DNA from: Diabrotica undecimpunctata
Lineage: Eukaryota > Arthropoda > Insecta > Coleoptera > Chrysomelidae
Reading direction: 5' to 3'
Assembly: GCF_040954645.1 (NCBI RefSeq)
Contig: NC_092808.1
Coordinates: 17,675,383 to 17,739,382 of the forward strand
DNA length: 64,000 nucleotides
The notes under the pieces are model-generated. The model did not search any database. It was not told where the DNA came from and was given only the letters and a program-made list of their open reading frames with translations. The position numbers were made by a program, and so were the translations under genes. This document shows, piece after piece, positions 24,403-35,200 of this stretch (positions are counted from its first letter, which is position 1; each line of letters starts with the position of its first letter).

Positions 24403-24507
24403 AAGAGCTAAGAAAGACGAGAGGACGCGGCAACCTCGCCTTACAGCTATTCCCTACACTACAACACAGAGTACATCGCTTATGTGTATGTGTAGTAGTC
24501 GCCTTTA

Positions 24508-24585
24508 AAGGCGCGTACACATTTGGCGAACGCATGTGGCCGAAGCCTTGCGACCAAACGCCTTCAGTAAATGTGTACGCCCCAA
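24508..24585. repeat. Short inverted repeat at the edge of Harbinger-like DNA
   Basis: ggcgcgtacacattt (24511-24525) faces aaatgtgtacgcccc (24568-24582). A related ttaatgtgtacgc lies near 24690. Probably terminal sequence of the neighbouring element. Confidence 0.5.
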
Positions 24586-24750
24586 CCAATGATAGCAAAC
24601 GCATGTGTTTGCCTTCGCTAGAGTTCGATCACTGGGCGGCATGCGGTACATCAAAAGAAAATTAAAGAACAAATTCGTTTGGCTGTGTGCTTTAATGTGT
24701 ACGCTTTCGAGTGAAAGTGTGGAACATTGTCGCGATTTTATTTTGATTTT

Positions 24751-25191
24751 CTAATTTGCAACCATGAAGTGGACTAATTCTTCTTGTTTAATACTTTGGT
24801 AAAAATCGAGAGCGGGAATCCAGTGCATAAATCTTGTATATAAGTCAGCAGTAGCTAAATATCGTAGGGTTAACATTAACCTTTCTGTTAACGGTATCGT
24901 TTCTCTAAACTTTGTATCTTCTTTCGCGAGTTTTGAACCAATTTCATTCAATAACCATTCAAAATCTGTAGACTTCATTTTACAACAATTTTGTTAAAGC
25001 ATGTATTCCATTTCAGCTTTTAGATCATTAAATAAGTCTATCTCTTTATACCGACTTCTGCTTTTGAACAATGATGTTGTTCACCAGCGCCGTTTTCATC
25101 GTTTTTTGGGGAGGTCTTTCACTTCGGCCTCCGCCTCACTAAGAGTAATATACAACGCACTTGCAATAATTATATCCTCATCCGATGTCAT
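24751..25191 (-). pseudogene. PIF/Harbinger transposase, N-terminal fragment
   Basis: From ATG 25191 the - strand reads MTSDEDIIIASALYITLSEA, then (after stops) SLFKSRSRYKEIDLFNDLKA and, from 24978, MKSTDFEWLLNEIGSKLAKE, followed by ERLMLTLRYLATADLYT. 'ERL..TLRYLAT.D.Y' is the N-terminal signature of Harbinger nucleases. The catalytic DDE part is missing. Two stops and at least one frameshift. Confidence 0.75.
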
Positions 25192-25319
25192 TTTTTCAAT
25201 TTACATAACTGCCGCGCTATAAATCCCCAAAAATACTCGCGAAACTGAACGAATGACTGCAAACGAATTCGTTCGCTGTAATGTGGAAAAAATGGAGGCT
25301 TGATAAAACAATTTTCTTG

Positions 25320-25599
25320 AAAACGTCAGGCTGAAACCAAACTACAAATTGCCCAAATAATTGCACAGCAAATAATGCACTATGAAGAGCAGCAGCAAAT
25401 GATTCAACTACACCAGAGTTCTCAACCGTCAACTTCCAATAGTTGCACCTCTGATTCGAACTTCTATGAAAGTCCACTTATTTCGCCAGACCAAGGAACC
25501 ATTCCACTTGAACATAATCCAAGTGCCACTAGTGCAGATTGCGAACAATCATTTCCGGCTTCAGCAGCCACCTTTTTACGAGTGTATACTCCTTTATAA
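25320..25599 (+). pseudogene. Possible Harbinger Myb/SANT-like accessory protein, C-terminal tail
   Basis: The + frame reads RQAETKLQIAQIIAQQIMHY, then a Gln/Ser/Thr-rich tail to a stop at 25599. Harbinger elements often carry a divergent second gene whose product ends in such a Gln-rich helix. The assignment rests on composition and position between two transposase fragments, so it is tentative. Confidence 0.35.
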
Positions 25600-25635
25600 T
25601 GTTGATATATAAAAATACAATGAGTGATGATTGAT

Positions 25636-25860
25636 TTAGCTCAAATTAGTGGCTAGTCTTTCTTCCGCTGAAATAGGTTCACGAAAATTACTATGAAGCT
25701 TAGAAATATCTTCCCTTATTAAGTTTAAAATTTCATCAAAACAAGCAATTTTCATTCTGAAGTATTTATAAAACCGATTTTCGTCAGATCGTAGTTGTGG
25801 CATTAACGTATGAAATTCTCCTTTTTGTTGTCTTTCCAAATTTATCTTTCGAGTCCCAAT
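25636..25860 (-). pseudogene. Second PIF/Harbinger transposase N-terminal fragment
   Basis: The - frame reads ERQQKGEFHTLMPQLRSDEN, RFYKYFRMKIACFDEILNLI and PISAEERLATNL. It aligns by eye with the 24751-25191 fragment (FKNFCRMKSTDFEWLL...ERLMLTLRYLAT) but is too different to be its duplicate, so two Harbinger copies are present. Confidence 0.7.
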
Positions 25861-26091
25861 TTTTCTTTTTCTATAAAAAATACATTTACAGAAACAGATA
25901 TTAAAACTTGCCCATTATTTGAAAACAGATATTTGGTATAATATTTCCAGATACCTAGTCAATACATAATAAGACAATCTTTAATTTTAATATAATTGAT
26001 CCTGCTCGTCTGCTAAAGCAACCAGCAAGATCAAATCTTCCTCCGATTTTGAAGAATCTATTCCAGACTATGGACCGGAAGTGACCATAGA

Positions 26092-26802
26092 TTGGTTAGA
26101 GCGAATATCAAAATACAGACGAGAGTAGAACGAAACAAACTTATTAAACGAGAACGATACCCAACCACCGATGTCCTATTTCAAAAACAAACGGAATACC
26201 AAAAAGAGCTAAGCACAAGACTAAAATCAGTAGAGACACTGAGACAAATGGATATAAACGGACTAGCCAATAAAATAAAAGTAACTGTAACAACATCGGT
26301 TAAGAAAATATGCTCAAACATGAAAACAGCCAAAACATCTAAACTTCAACCTAATACAATTAAATTACTAAAAGAAAGAAAAAACAGAACAGGTCGAACT
26401 TCGGACAGCTTCAAAAGTTTAAACAAAAACGTGAAGAAAGAAATTAGGAACGATCATAGAAACTATACTAACAATGTAATAAAAAATATAATACAAGATA
26501 ACTGCAATATGAAAGTACTCAAAGCAAAAAACTCAAACGGCACAAGAAAAATCATAGAAATAAAAAATGAGAAAAACGCCACCGTCCGAGACAGAAAGGA
26601 AATAAGCGAGGCCATTGAAAAATTCTACACTAAATTATACTCGGCAAATACACAACCACAACAACGACGTACTGAACTAACAATAATTAACACCGGCTCA
26701 GAAGAAATACCGGACATAACCGACTATAAAATGCCATTGAAAAATTCTACACTAAATTATACTCGGCAAATACACAACCACAACAACGACGTACTGAACT
26801 AA
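26092..26802 (+). pseudogene. LINE polyprotein, linker between endonuclease and RT
   Basis: 236 codons, basic and rich in Lys/Asn, ending in the run-up to the RT (EKFYTKLYSANTQ; EEIPDIT). Bases 26612-26730 recur at 26734-26852 (period 122), which shifts the frame and makes the tail of this reading frame a repeat artefact. The upstream endonuclease is absent. Confidence 0.8.
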
Positions 26803-26857
26803 CAATAATTAACACCGGCTCAGAAGAAATACCGGACATAACCGACTATAAATAAGA

Positions 26858-28330
26858 ATGGCCCTAAATCAACTAAAAACGAATAAATGTCCGGGAGAGG
26901 ATAAAATTACAGTCGAAATGTTGAAAATCGGTGGAAGAAAAATAGAACAGGTATTAAATATTTTATTAAATAAAGTAATTGATGAAGGAAAGATTCCTCA
27001 AGAATGGTACAACTCCGAAATCATTTTACTATTCAAGAAAGGAGAAAAAGCAAACATCGAGAATTACCGACCAATATCCTTGCTCTCACATCTGTATAAA
27101 TTACTAACTAAAATCATAACCAACCGCCTAACACATAAGCTCGATTTCTATCAACCTTTCGAGCAGGCTAGATTCAGAAAACATTTTAGTACCATAGACC
27201 ACTTGCACACCGTAAGAACACTGATAGAAAAATGCACCGAGTATAAGGTTCCAATTCATATGGCGTTCGTCGATTTCCATAAAGCATTCGATTCCATCGA
27301 ATTATGGGCAGTGCTTGAATCTCTAGAAAATGCACGTATAGATTCAAGATACACTAACACAATTAAAAACATATATGAAAATGCCACCATGCAGATAAAG
27401 CTGGACGAAAGCATAAAAACTAATCCCATAAGACTACAACGGGGAGTAAGACAAGGAGACACCATCTCTCCCAAACTATTTACCCTTGCTCTAGAAGGCA
27501 TTTTTAAGAAACTAGAATGGAACAATAAGGGTATCAACGTCGACGGATCATACTTAAACCACTTGCGATTCGCAGATGACATAGTTTTAATAGCCGATAA
27601 TATCCAAGAACTAAATGATATGTTACAACAATTAAATGCCGTTTCAGGAGCGGTAGGCTTAAAAATGAACTACAGCAAAACAAAAATACTGAGCCGAGAC
27701 CAGACAAATATAACAATACAAAATCATACCATAGAAAATGTTGGACATTATGTATACCTAGATCATGTTATCAAACTAGGAAAACCAAATCAAGATGCTG
27801 AAATTAAAAGAAAAACACAACTGGCATGGGGCGCTTTCGGCAAATTAGCATATATCTTGAAAAATACCTCCATTCCTGTAAACTTAAAGAAAAAGGTGTA
27901 TAACACATGCATACTACCAGTTTGTACTTACGGCTTGGAGACAGTAGCCCTTACCAAAAAATCTGCTAAAAAATTAGAAACAACGCAAAGAGCAATGGAA
28001 CGAATCATGCTTGGAATATCACTAAGAGACAAGATTAGAAACACCGAGATAAGACGTAGAACGAAGATTAGGGATATTGTGGAAGAAATTGCAAAAATGA
28101 AATGGCGCTGGACAGGTCACGTAGCCCGATATAATGACAACAGGTGGACACGGAGAATTCTAGAATGGAGACAACGGACGACAACAAGAAGCATGGGAAG
28201 ACCTCAAAAAAGATGGGTAGATGACATAAGAACAGTGGCAGACAAACAGTGGATTAGATTGGCGCAAGATAGAGAAAGATGGAAGCAATTAGGAGAGACC
28301 TACATTCAGGAGTGGATGGAAAATGGTTGA
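26858..28330 (+). pseudogene. LINE reverse transcriptase, long open frame
   Basis: 490 codons. It opens ALNQLKTNKCPGEDKITVEM (RT motif 0/1). Then ENYRPISLLSHLYKL, MAFVDFHKAFDSIEL (first catalytic Asp), LQRGVRQGDTISPKLF and LRFADDIVLIAD (F/YADD active site) follow, then YLDHVIKLG. It ends in MERIMLGISLRDKIR, KWRWTGHVAR and SMGRPQKRWVDDIRT. All RT core motifs look intact. The start codon is only the first Met after a frameshift. Part of a broken element. Confidence 0.88.
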
Positions 28331-28520
28331 CAAAGAAGAAGAAGATTCCAGACTATGCTGCAGTCGTCGGTTCAATGTGATCAATGAGACAAAACACGTC
28401 GTCGTCACAGCGACTAATCGCAGTAATGTGTTCATGACATGAAAAAACGCTGTCGCTTATATTGTGAGATAAATCGTGTCGTCGACGCACCGATTAAATC
28501 GCAGCAATCTGTTTATTCCT

Positions 28521-29040
28521 TTAACCTTCCACTTGTTAAGTGTTACACGTTGATCGGGTCAAATTTGACCCCGCCATACCTTAAGTGTTATTTTTTCGGT
28601 GCTTAGTTTTTAAAGAATAATGGCCAATTTAAAAGATAAAAATAAACCTCTAACCCAGCAGGAGTTACGAGAAGATTGCTGAACACTTTTTTGACAGTTA
28701 TGATGACATTTCTGACGCCAAAACTATTATTACTGATCACGATACCGATAGTTATTCTGAACTTAGTGATACAGCGAGAAATGATCAAATACTGGCCAGT
28801 GATTTGAGTAGTGAGGACGAAAATGTTGATAATGAAGACGGAACTGAGAGAAATTACTATTATGGAAGAAATAGGAAAAAATGGTCGAAAATAGCTCCTG
28901 CCTCAAGCCCTAACCGTGCATCAGATATAGTGTCAGATCTAACAGGGCTTTCTGGGCTAGCACGAATACTCGATGACACAATTATTGACCAGATTGAGAA
29001 GACAAACGAAAAGATTCCAGGATTACGAACCAAGATGTAA
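28521..29040 (+). mobile_element. piggyBac-like element, 5' end and transposase N-terminus
   Basis: TTAA at 28521-28524 followed by ccttccacttg, and the palindrome gggtcaaatttgaccc at about 28556-28571 in the leader. ATG at 28620 opens LTQQELRE. After a frameshift near 28677, EHFFDSYDDISDAKTIITDH, NYYYGRNRKKWSKIAP and LSGLARI...TNEKI follow, the order of a piggyBac N-terminus. Frame ends at 29037. The DDD catalytic domain is missing. 29040-29358 shows nothing else. Confidence 0.72.
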
Positions 29041-29385
29041 AAGTACTTGTAAACAACAAAATCATAGAACACGTACTGGAAACTTGGAAATCATTGTCGA
29101 GTTACCGGAAAATGGAAAGTACAAAAACAGGTAAATAAAACAGACACAGGTCTAAATCAAGCTCTAAATAAAACAGTGTTATCATAAAGCTATTTTTCAA
29201 AACAGTACTCATTTTTGTTGTAATAGACCCAGCATTCCACAAATTTGAGGTTAAAAGATACGGAATTTACAAAGTAAGCATAGACATGTAAATTTATGCG
29301 AATTCTACAGGTCAAAAAAGTTGGTTCGCTATTAATCCGTTGTCGAATAACTTGATGGTCCATTGTGAAGTATATATACATCGGT

Positions 29386-30237
29386 TTAGAACGTCTTTCG
29401 ACGTTTTCCGATACCTAAACACCATCTCTTCCTATCTTCGCAGTCGTTTGTTGTTAAATTTCTTTCGCTCATGGACTTGTTTACGCCGTGTTGCCATTCT
29501 AATCTGGGTCTTCCTCTTTTCCGTCGACCTATCGGTTGCCATTCTACTACTTTTTTGGGGAGTCTTGTTGCTGGCATCCGTTGAACATGCCCATACCACC
29601 TTAATTGTTTCTTCTCTATATCTTGAGTTATATTTCCTTCTATTCCCATACGTTGTTTTATTACATCATTTCTGATTCGGTCTCGTCTGGAAATACCTAA
29701 AGATCTTCTCATTGCATCCATCTCTACTGCTTCTATTCGCTTTTTGTTCTTTTCACTAATTCTCCATGTTTCAGCGCCATAAAGAAGAGTAGTTTTAATC
29801 ATGGTCTCATATATATTAAATTTTCTTCCTTTCGTTATCTCTTTACTCCACAGTATACCATTGAGGCATCCTAAGACTTTCTTTGCTTGAGTGATTCGTT
29901 TATCTATTTCCCGTGTATCAGTTCCTGTATTGTCAAAGGCAACACCCAAGTAGTCATAGCTCTGACAGCAGGAAATATGTTGTCCATTTTCGAGGTCTAT
30001 GTTATCTGACTCGTTTCCAATACAAAGATATTTGGTTTTTGTTGTATTGACATTCATTCCCCAGTCGTTATATTCTTCTATCAGTTTTCTAAGCATGTAC
30101 CGCATGTCTTCCCTGTCGGTCGCTAGCACTACCTGGTCATCAGCAAACTGGAGTGTATATATACATTCATTGCTAAGCTCTAGGTATACCCATCCTATGC
30201 ACCTTTCTTTTCCATCTTTCCAATGCCGCTGCAACAT
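29386..30237 (-). pseudogene. LINE reverse transcriptase, second half and C-terminus
   Basis: TLQFADDQVVLATDREDMRY (active site), NTTKTKYLCIG, YDYLGVAFDNTG, LLYGAETWRISEKNKKRIEA, MRRSLGISRRDRIRNDVI, LRWYGHVQRMPATRLPKKVV and KRGRPRLEW. It is complete to its stop at 29386. Only two frameshifts separate the three pieces of this element. Confidence 0.87.
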
Positions 30238-30964
30238 ATATCTTGAATAAGGTTGGTGAGATACAGCATCCCTGTCGCAAGCCTTTTGTAACCAGGAATT
30301 CTTCCGTTAGATATTTTCCTGTTTTTATCTGTGCCTTTGAGTCTCTATATAGTTCTTGTACAGCATTTATCAATGTGTGGTTGATGTTAGATCTTTTCAA
30401 CGTTGTCCACAGTTTTTTTAAGGGGATGTTGTCATATGCTTTTTGCATGTCTACAAAAGTAATATGAGTTTCTAGATTCTTAGCCGATCTTTTTTCTATT
30501 ATTTGTTTAAGACAAAATACGTTATCGGTGCACGACCTTTCTGCACGGAACCCGCTTTGTTCTTCCTCTTCATTGTGCTTATATTCTTCCTCGATCATAT
30601 TTCTCAAAATTCGTCCATACAGTCTGCTCAGGGTGCTGGTTACCGATATGCCTCTATAATTATTACAATTCCTTTTGTTCCCCTTTTTGTGTATTGAGGA
30701 CATGTATGCCGTTCTCCATTGTTCTGGTACTGGGTGTCCATTTAGACACTGATTGATCACATAAGTTAATTTTTCAAATAGTTTATGAGTTCCATTCTTA
30801 AGCATTTCAGCATAGATTCCCTCAGGTCCAGCGGATTTACCATTCTTTAGGGTCATTACAGCTTTCCTTACTGTTTCGATGTCTACCCTCGCTTCCTCTC
30901 CTTGTATATGTACTGACTGTGTTGGGGAGTTCGCTAGGTATTCTTGTCTTGTCTCTGTCAACAA
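30173..30964 (-). pseudogene. LINE reverse transcriptase, first half
   Basis: LKNGKSAGPEGIYAEMLKNG, NNYRGISVTSTLSRLYGRIL, EEEQSGFRAERSCTDNVFCL, ITFVDMQKAYDNIPLKKLW (first catalytic Asp) and GLRQGCCISPTLFKIY: RT motifs 1 to 4 in order. A frameshift follows just before the FADD box. Confidence 0.87.
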
Positions 30965-31530
30965 GCTTTCATAGTGATCTTTCCATTATTTCTTGGTTTT
31001 ATGGTGTGTATGTGTGCTTTGTCTTTTCCTGTATTTTTTACTGATTGTATAAAATTCCATACCTCTGTACATTGCTTCCCTCCGATGTATGTATGGATTT
31101 CTTGACATTTCTGATCCCATGTTTTATTCTTTTCATGTTTTATCATTTTTCGTAGTTGTCTATCGGTTTCTTTGTAAGCTTGATGATCTTCAGTATTTTT
31201 TGTATTTAGCCATTTTAGATGCTGTTCTTTTTTCTGTTTTACCATATATTCGATTTCTTCATTCCACCATATTTTGTTACTAATTTTGTTTTGCTGTGTC
31301 CCGAGTGTCTCCTTAGAGGCCTGGTGTAAACTAGCATTAATATTCTCGTAAATATCTGAAAATGTTTGTGTCTCTATTTCTCGTAGTTTTTCATCCAGTC
31401 GTCGTTGGTATAGCTGTTTAGTACTATCATTTATAAAACTATTGAAGTTGTACTTCGGAGTGTCCACTGTCTGCAAGTCTTGCTTGTCTTCTAGGTTTTG
31501 GTCTCCGTGTATTATCTTAAGTGGGAACAA
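30958..31530 (-). pseudogene. LINE polyprotein, linker segment
   Basis: 190 codons: YQRRLDEKLREIETQTFSDI, WWNEEIEYMVKQKKEQHLKW and a coiled, Lys/Gln-rich run to the RT. A frameshift at about 30960 separates it from the next frame. Confidence 0.8.
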
Positions 31531-31705
31531 AATTTTCGCTCTTACTAAGTAGTGATCGGATCCACATGTTATTCCTTTCGCTATCCATTGTGAAGTGTTA
31601 TTGGTAAAAGATATAAAGGTTATTAAGGTATAAAGGGTACAAAATAAAATAACATTTAAAAAAATCTTACTTTATAGTACCAAAAGATAACATCAAAGGA
31701 AAATA

Positions 31706-31711
31706 ATTTAA
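31706..31711 (-). promoter_or_regulatory. Possible APC1 polyadenylation signal (ATTAAA)
   Basis: The - strand has ATTAAA here, about 120 bases after the stop. No AATAAA was noticed before the LINE begins at 31583. Confidence 0.3.
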
Positions 31712-31829
31712 TGTACAAAATTAGATTACTTTTAACATCACATTTCATTATCTTCACCCTTAAAAATTCTATTAGACAATATAAACATAACTGATGCTTA
31801 ACCATGCTTTGGTTAAAACACTTCTAAAG

Positions 31830-32210
31830 TTAAGAAATCGTCTTCATTATCCTCAAAACAGCCTCGATTTTTAAACCACCTTTCATCAAATTCTGCAACA
31901 TTTCTAAATAGTGTTGGTTCTCTACGTTATAGTTCCATGGAAAATCGAAGAAAACCACATAAGAACACAACTTTTTCATTAGTAAACTATCTAGATCATC
32001 TTCGAATTTATCCCCTCTTACAAACCTTTGTAATAAAGGTTTCAAATCGGATTCCCATTTGTCGAATACCTCAAGAAATTCTTGACGAAACGAGAGAATT
32101 ATCTCTTTAGATAGTAAGTGATTACATCTGCTTTTCATAATATGGCTTTGGATGATTTTGAACTGCCAAATGTTCATCGGGAATGGATTCTGTTCAAGAT
32201 CTGAAATTAT
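31830..32210 (-). CDS. ANAPC1: APC1 terminal exon
   Basis: [60 protein letters not shown], ending IMKTIS and TAA at 31832-31830. It corresponds to the extreme C-terminus of APC1 (...ELLFKFKQL-MPVRALLRL in vertebrates). Confidence 0.9.
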   Translation of the reverse strand: MISDLEQNPFPMNIWQFKIIQSHIMKSRCNHLLSKEIILSFRQEFLEVFDKWESDLKPLLQRFVRGDKFEDDLDSLLMKKLCSYVVFFDFPWNYNVENQHYLEMLQNLMKGGLKIEAVLRIMKTIS

Positions 32211-35200
32211 CTGAAACAAAAAGATTGGTTTATAGAAAACTACAAATTGCAGATATAAAAAAATAAAAAATTATTAATTTAAATTAAACAGATTCCCTCT
32301 TTTTCATACCCCAAAATATTACGAGGGCAATCCGATAAGTACTTAGTCTATAAAAGAAAAATCCTTTTTTCGAATATAATAGTTGGTATAGATTCAGATA
32401 TTAGATATATTAGGAATTTATTAACCACATACAGCATTATCGTTTACAGTGTGTAGTTGCCTTTTTCATTATACATGGTGCTATCAAAATTGGCATTAAA
32501 CCGGCATCCTAAATTTTCGCCTAATTCCTTTTTTTTTTTCAAGTGGGTCACCCTATATAGGTTTCATTATTTTAGAAAAATACGTTATTCACTATCGATC
32601 TGTATAAGTATTACCTACACCTACCTCTTGCAGTTTGCAAATAAATTAACTTTATACATTTTTGTCACTAGCTTATTAATGTAATAAATGTTCACAATGT
32701 TACCCATCAAAATCCAATCATTTATGAAATCTTTTAATAAGATTTTCATTAGTAGCTCCTGATATTGATTCTCCATCTATTTCGTTAAGAACTTGAAAGA
32801 ATTTATTTAATATAGCTTCCTCAGTAGTGACAGGTTCAAAGAACACCTTATTTTTAACTTAATTTAATAGACAATTATAGATAATAATTTTTAACTTATT
32901 CCCAAATATAGTAATCTAACAGTGACAACGGGATCTTGGTAACCAGATGTAACGGATCTTTATTAGCTATCCGTCTATCGCTAAATATTTCATCAAGCAA
33001 TGTGCTGACTCCTTCAATATTGTGACCCGGTGCTCCATCTTGTTAAAACCAAGCCTCGTTAGCCTTATTATTATGTAAAGTGTGCAGTGCTGGTACAATT
33101 ACTTGCTGTAAAATGTTGCAGTAACGCTCTCCGTTTAAATTTTCGTCATAAATCATGAGAGCGACTATCTTATTATTTTTCACAGCACAAAAAACATCGA
33201 ACGAAACGAATGCTTGGAATTTACTATCTCAAGTGAGCTGAGGATTTTCGTCACTGCAGAAGTGACTGTTATGGCGGTTAAACATACAATTTTTTGTAAA
33301 CTTCAATTCACCACACCAAATCTTTCTTTTTTTTGTAAAATCTTGATCTTGGGATTTCATTAAAACCCATTCGCAAAATTCTACACGTCTTACATAATCT
33401 CCAGGATGTAATTGTTGAGCTAGTGTATACGAATAAACGGTCCAATGATGTTTTTACAAAAATCTGTGAATTGTTTGTGTCGATACCTGTAACAATTGCT
33501 AGCATGGTAGCTAAGCTTCGTTATGTAAGGTCACTGTTTGAACACATTCATGACAGGTCAAATTACACCAAACAAAAAAAAATTAACCTAGACTTAATTG
33601 AATCTTTAATAAATCTACTAATTTTCACAATAAACCAGAAACTTTTTGACTGTTAACAATTTGACATCTTTATGCTTGTTTATTAAACTAAGTAAAAAAA
33701 GGGGATTTATTGATTTTAAAATAATAAAATTTTAAGAAAACTTGAGGTTATAGTTGGGTTTTAATTTCAATATTTTATAAATGCTATACAGCGTTCCACG
33801 TTAAGAAAATAACATTGCGGAGATAGGGCCATGTATTTCTTATGGACGATAGAAGCGCAGCGATGCCACGATGAACGCAAGCACGATTCAGGTTTGTATA
33901 ATTTGTATTTTCGTTTTCACAGACATGAATTAAATTAACGTTTTTTAACGTAATTGACCAAAAGTGCCCATTCGAAACAAGAGATGAAAAGTAGGGAAAA
34001 TGATTTTAATTAAATAAATAGTATTTACAAAAGATAATTTTATTTTATCTTATTTTAATTATAGTAACGACAGTTTATTTGTTTTTCGTTAAGAATATCA
34101 TATACCATGAATCATAGAAATCAGTAGAAAATATTGCTTAGTTAAATCATGCACTTTGCCCGCTATTTTTAATTTATTAATTAAATTAATTAATTAATTA
34201 TTTATTAATTAATCTAAGATTTAAAAGCAAATAAACTGACCGCTTGGAATGCATATATCTAATTACTAATTGCAACTTAAAATAATACGGTGTGTGTATG
34301 TCAGCGATTTTATGTCGTTCTCTGAGACTACATAATGATAATAAGGCTTTGTGGTTCTTCAGTTGTTATTCTGACTTTACAGTTAAATGTTAATTGAAAA
34401 TGGAAATTCGAAAAATATATCGACAATCTAGTAAACCGCATTCCTGAGAGTTTTGGCAACACTGATCTCCATAAGCCTAATTTTATTTTCTTAACGTGAA
34501 ACGCTCTATAGACTATTCCTCAATGTGTTGCGAACTTTGAGAAAAAAAATTGTCTGATTGGTATTGTTAAAAAATAAGGCCTAATAATCAGAATTACTTA
34601 CCTTAACTAAGGCAATAAATATAACTATCACAATTAGCTTATCCTTCACTACAGCATCATAAGTTATCTTCGAGAGAGCTTGTCTTAGTCTAGCTTCCAC
34701 TGCGCTCGATTCGGTAGATTTGTCAGTCGTTAGAAAATGTTTGCAAAACAATTTGATCGATTTATCTGACGTAAACCAAGTAATAGTAGAAGTAGGCGAC
34801 GGGTCCCACGGGGTGACCATAGAATGTGTAAGTGTACGCGCCAATTGACTGCGATATCCAAATTTGTCCAGAATGTAGCTTAGACAACCAGCACGTTGTT
34901 TAACTTCTATGCAGCCTGTGGTAGAAACAATTTTTCTGAAATTAGAAGAAATATGTAAATGAGTAAATTCGTATATCGAAATCCCGCTTCACTATAAAAT
35001 TCAAAGTGAAAACCTCTGGAACAAGTTTTTTTCAGTTATATATTTAAGGTAAGAGATTCGTCAACGCGAATGATTTCAGTAAAAGAAAAGATTAAAGAAA
35101 AAAGGATATCTGATTAGCTCGAATAGTAGAGTATTTGACTATCATACGAGAAGTCCTCTTTCGATTCCTATCACCAACGAAAGCAGTGAAATATTGTTAA

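Larger units (their letters stand above)
26073..28344 (+). mobile_element. 5'-truncated non-LTR retrotransposon, GAAGAAGAAG tail, 13-bp TSD
   Basis: Target duplication attccagactatg at 26060-26072 and 28345-28357 fixes both ends. The endonuclease is lost by 5' truncation. What remains is the linker and a complete RT with C-terminal domain, split by a 119-bp tandem duplication and a frameshift near 26850. Confidence 0.92.
29372..31583 (-). mobile_element. Non-LTR retrotransposon with 13-bp TSD and TA-rich tail
   Basis: Target duplication tccattgtgaagt at 29359-29371 and 31584-31596. On the - strand it begins in the last strands of an apurinic endonuclease (CGSDHYLVRAKILFP, near 31560) and runs through linker, RT and C-terminal region. 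The 3' end is tgtatatata, not GAA repeats, so this is a different LINE family from 26073-28344. It ends about 230 bp from the APC1 stop, same strand. Confidence 0.92.

Noticed and set aside
35105..35176. Functional tRNA gene
   Set aside because: Acceptor stem does not pair and no terminator context; kept only as a tRNA-like repeat.
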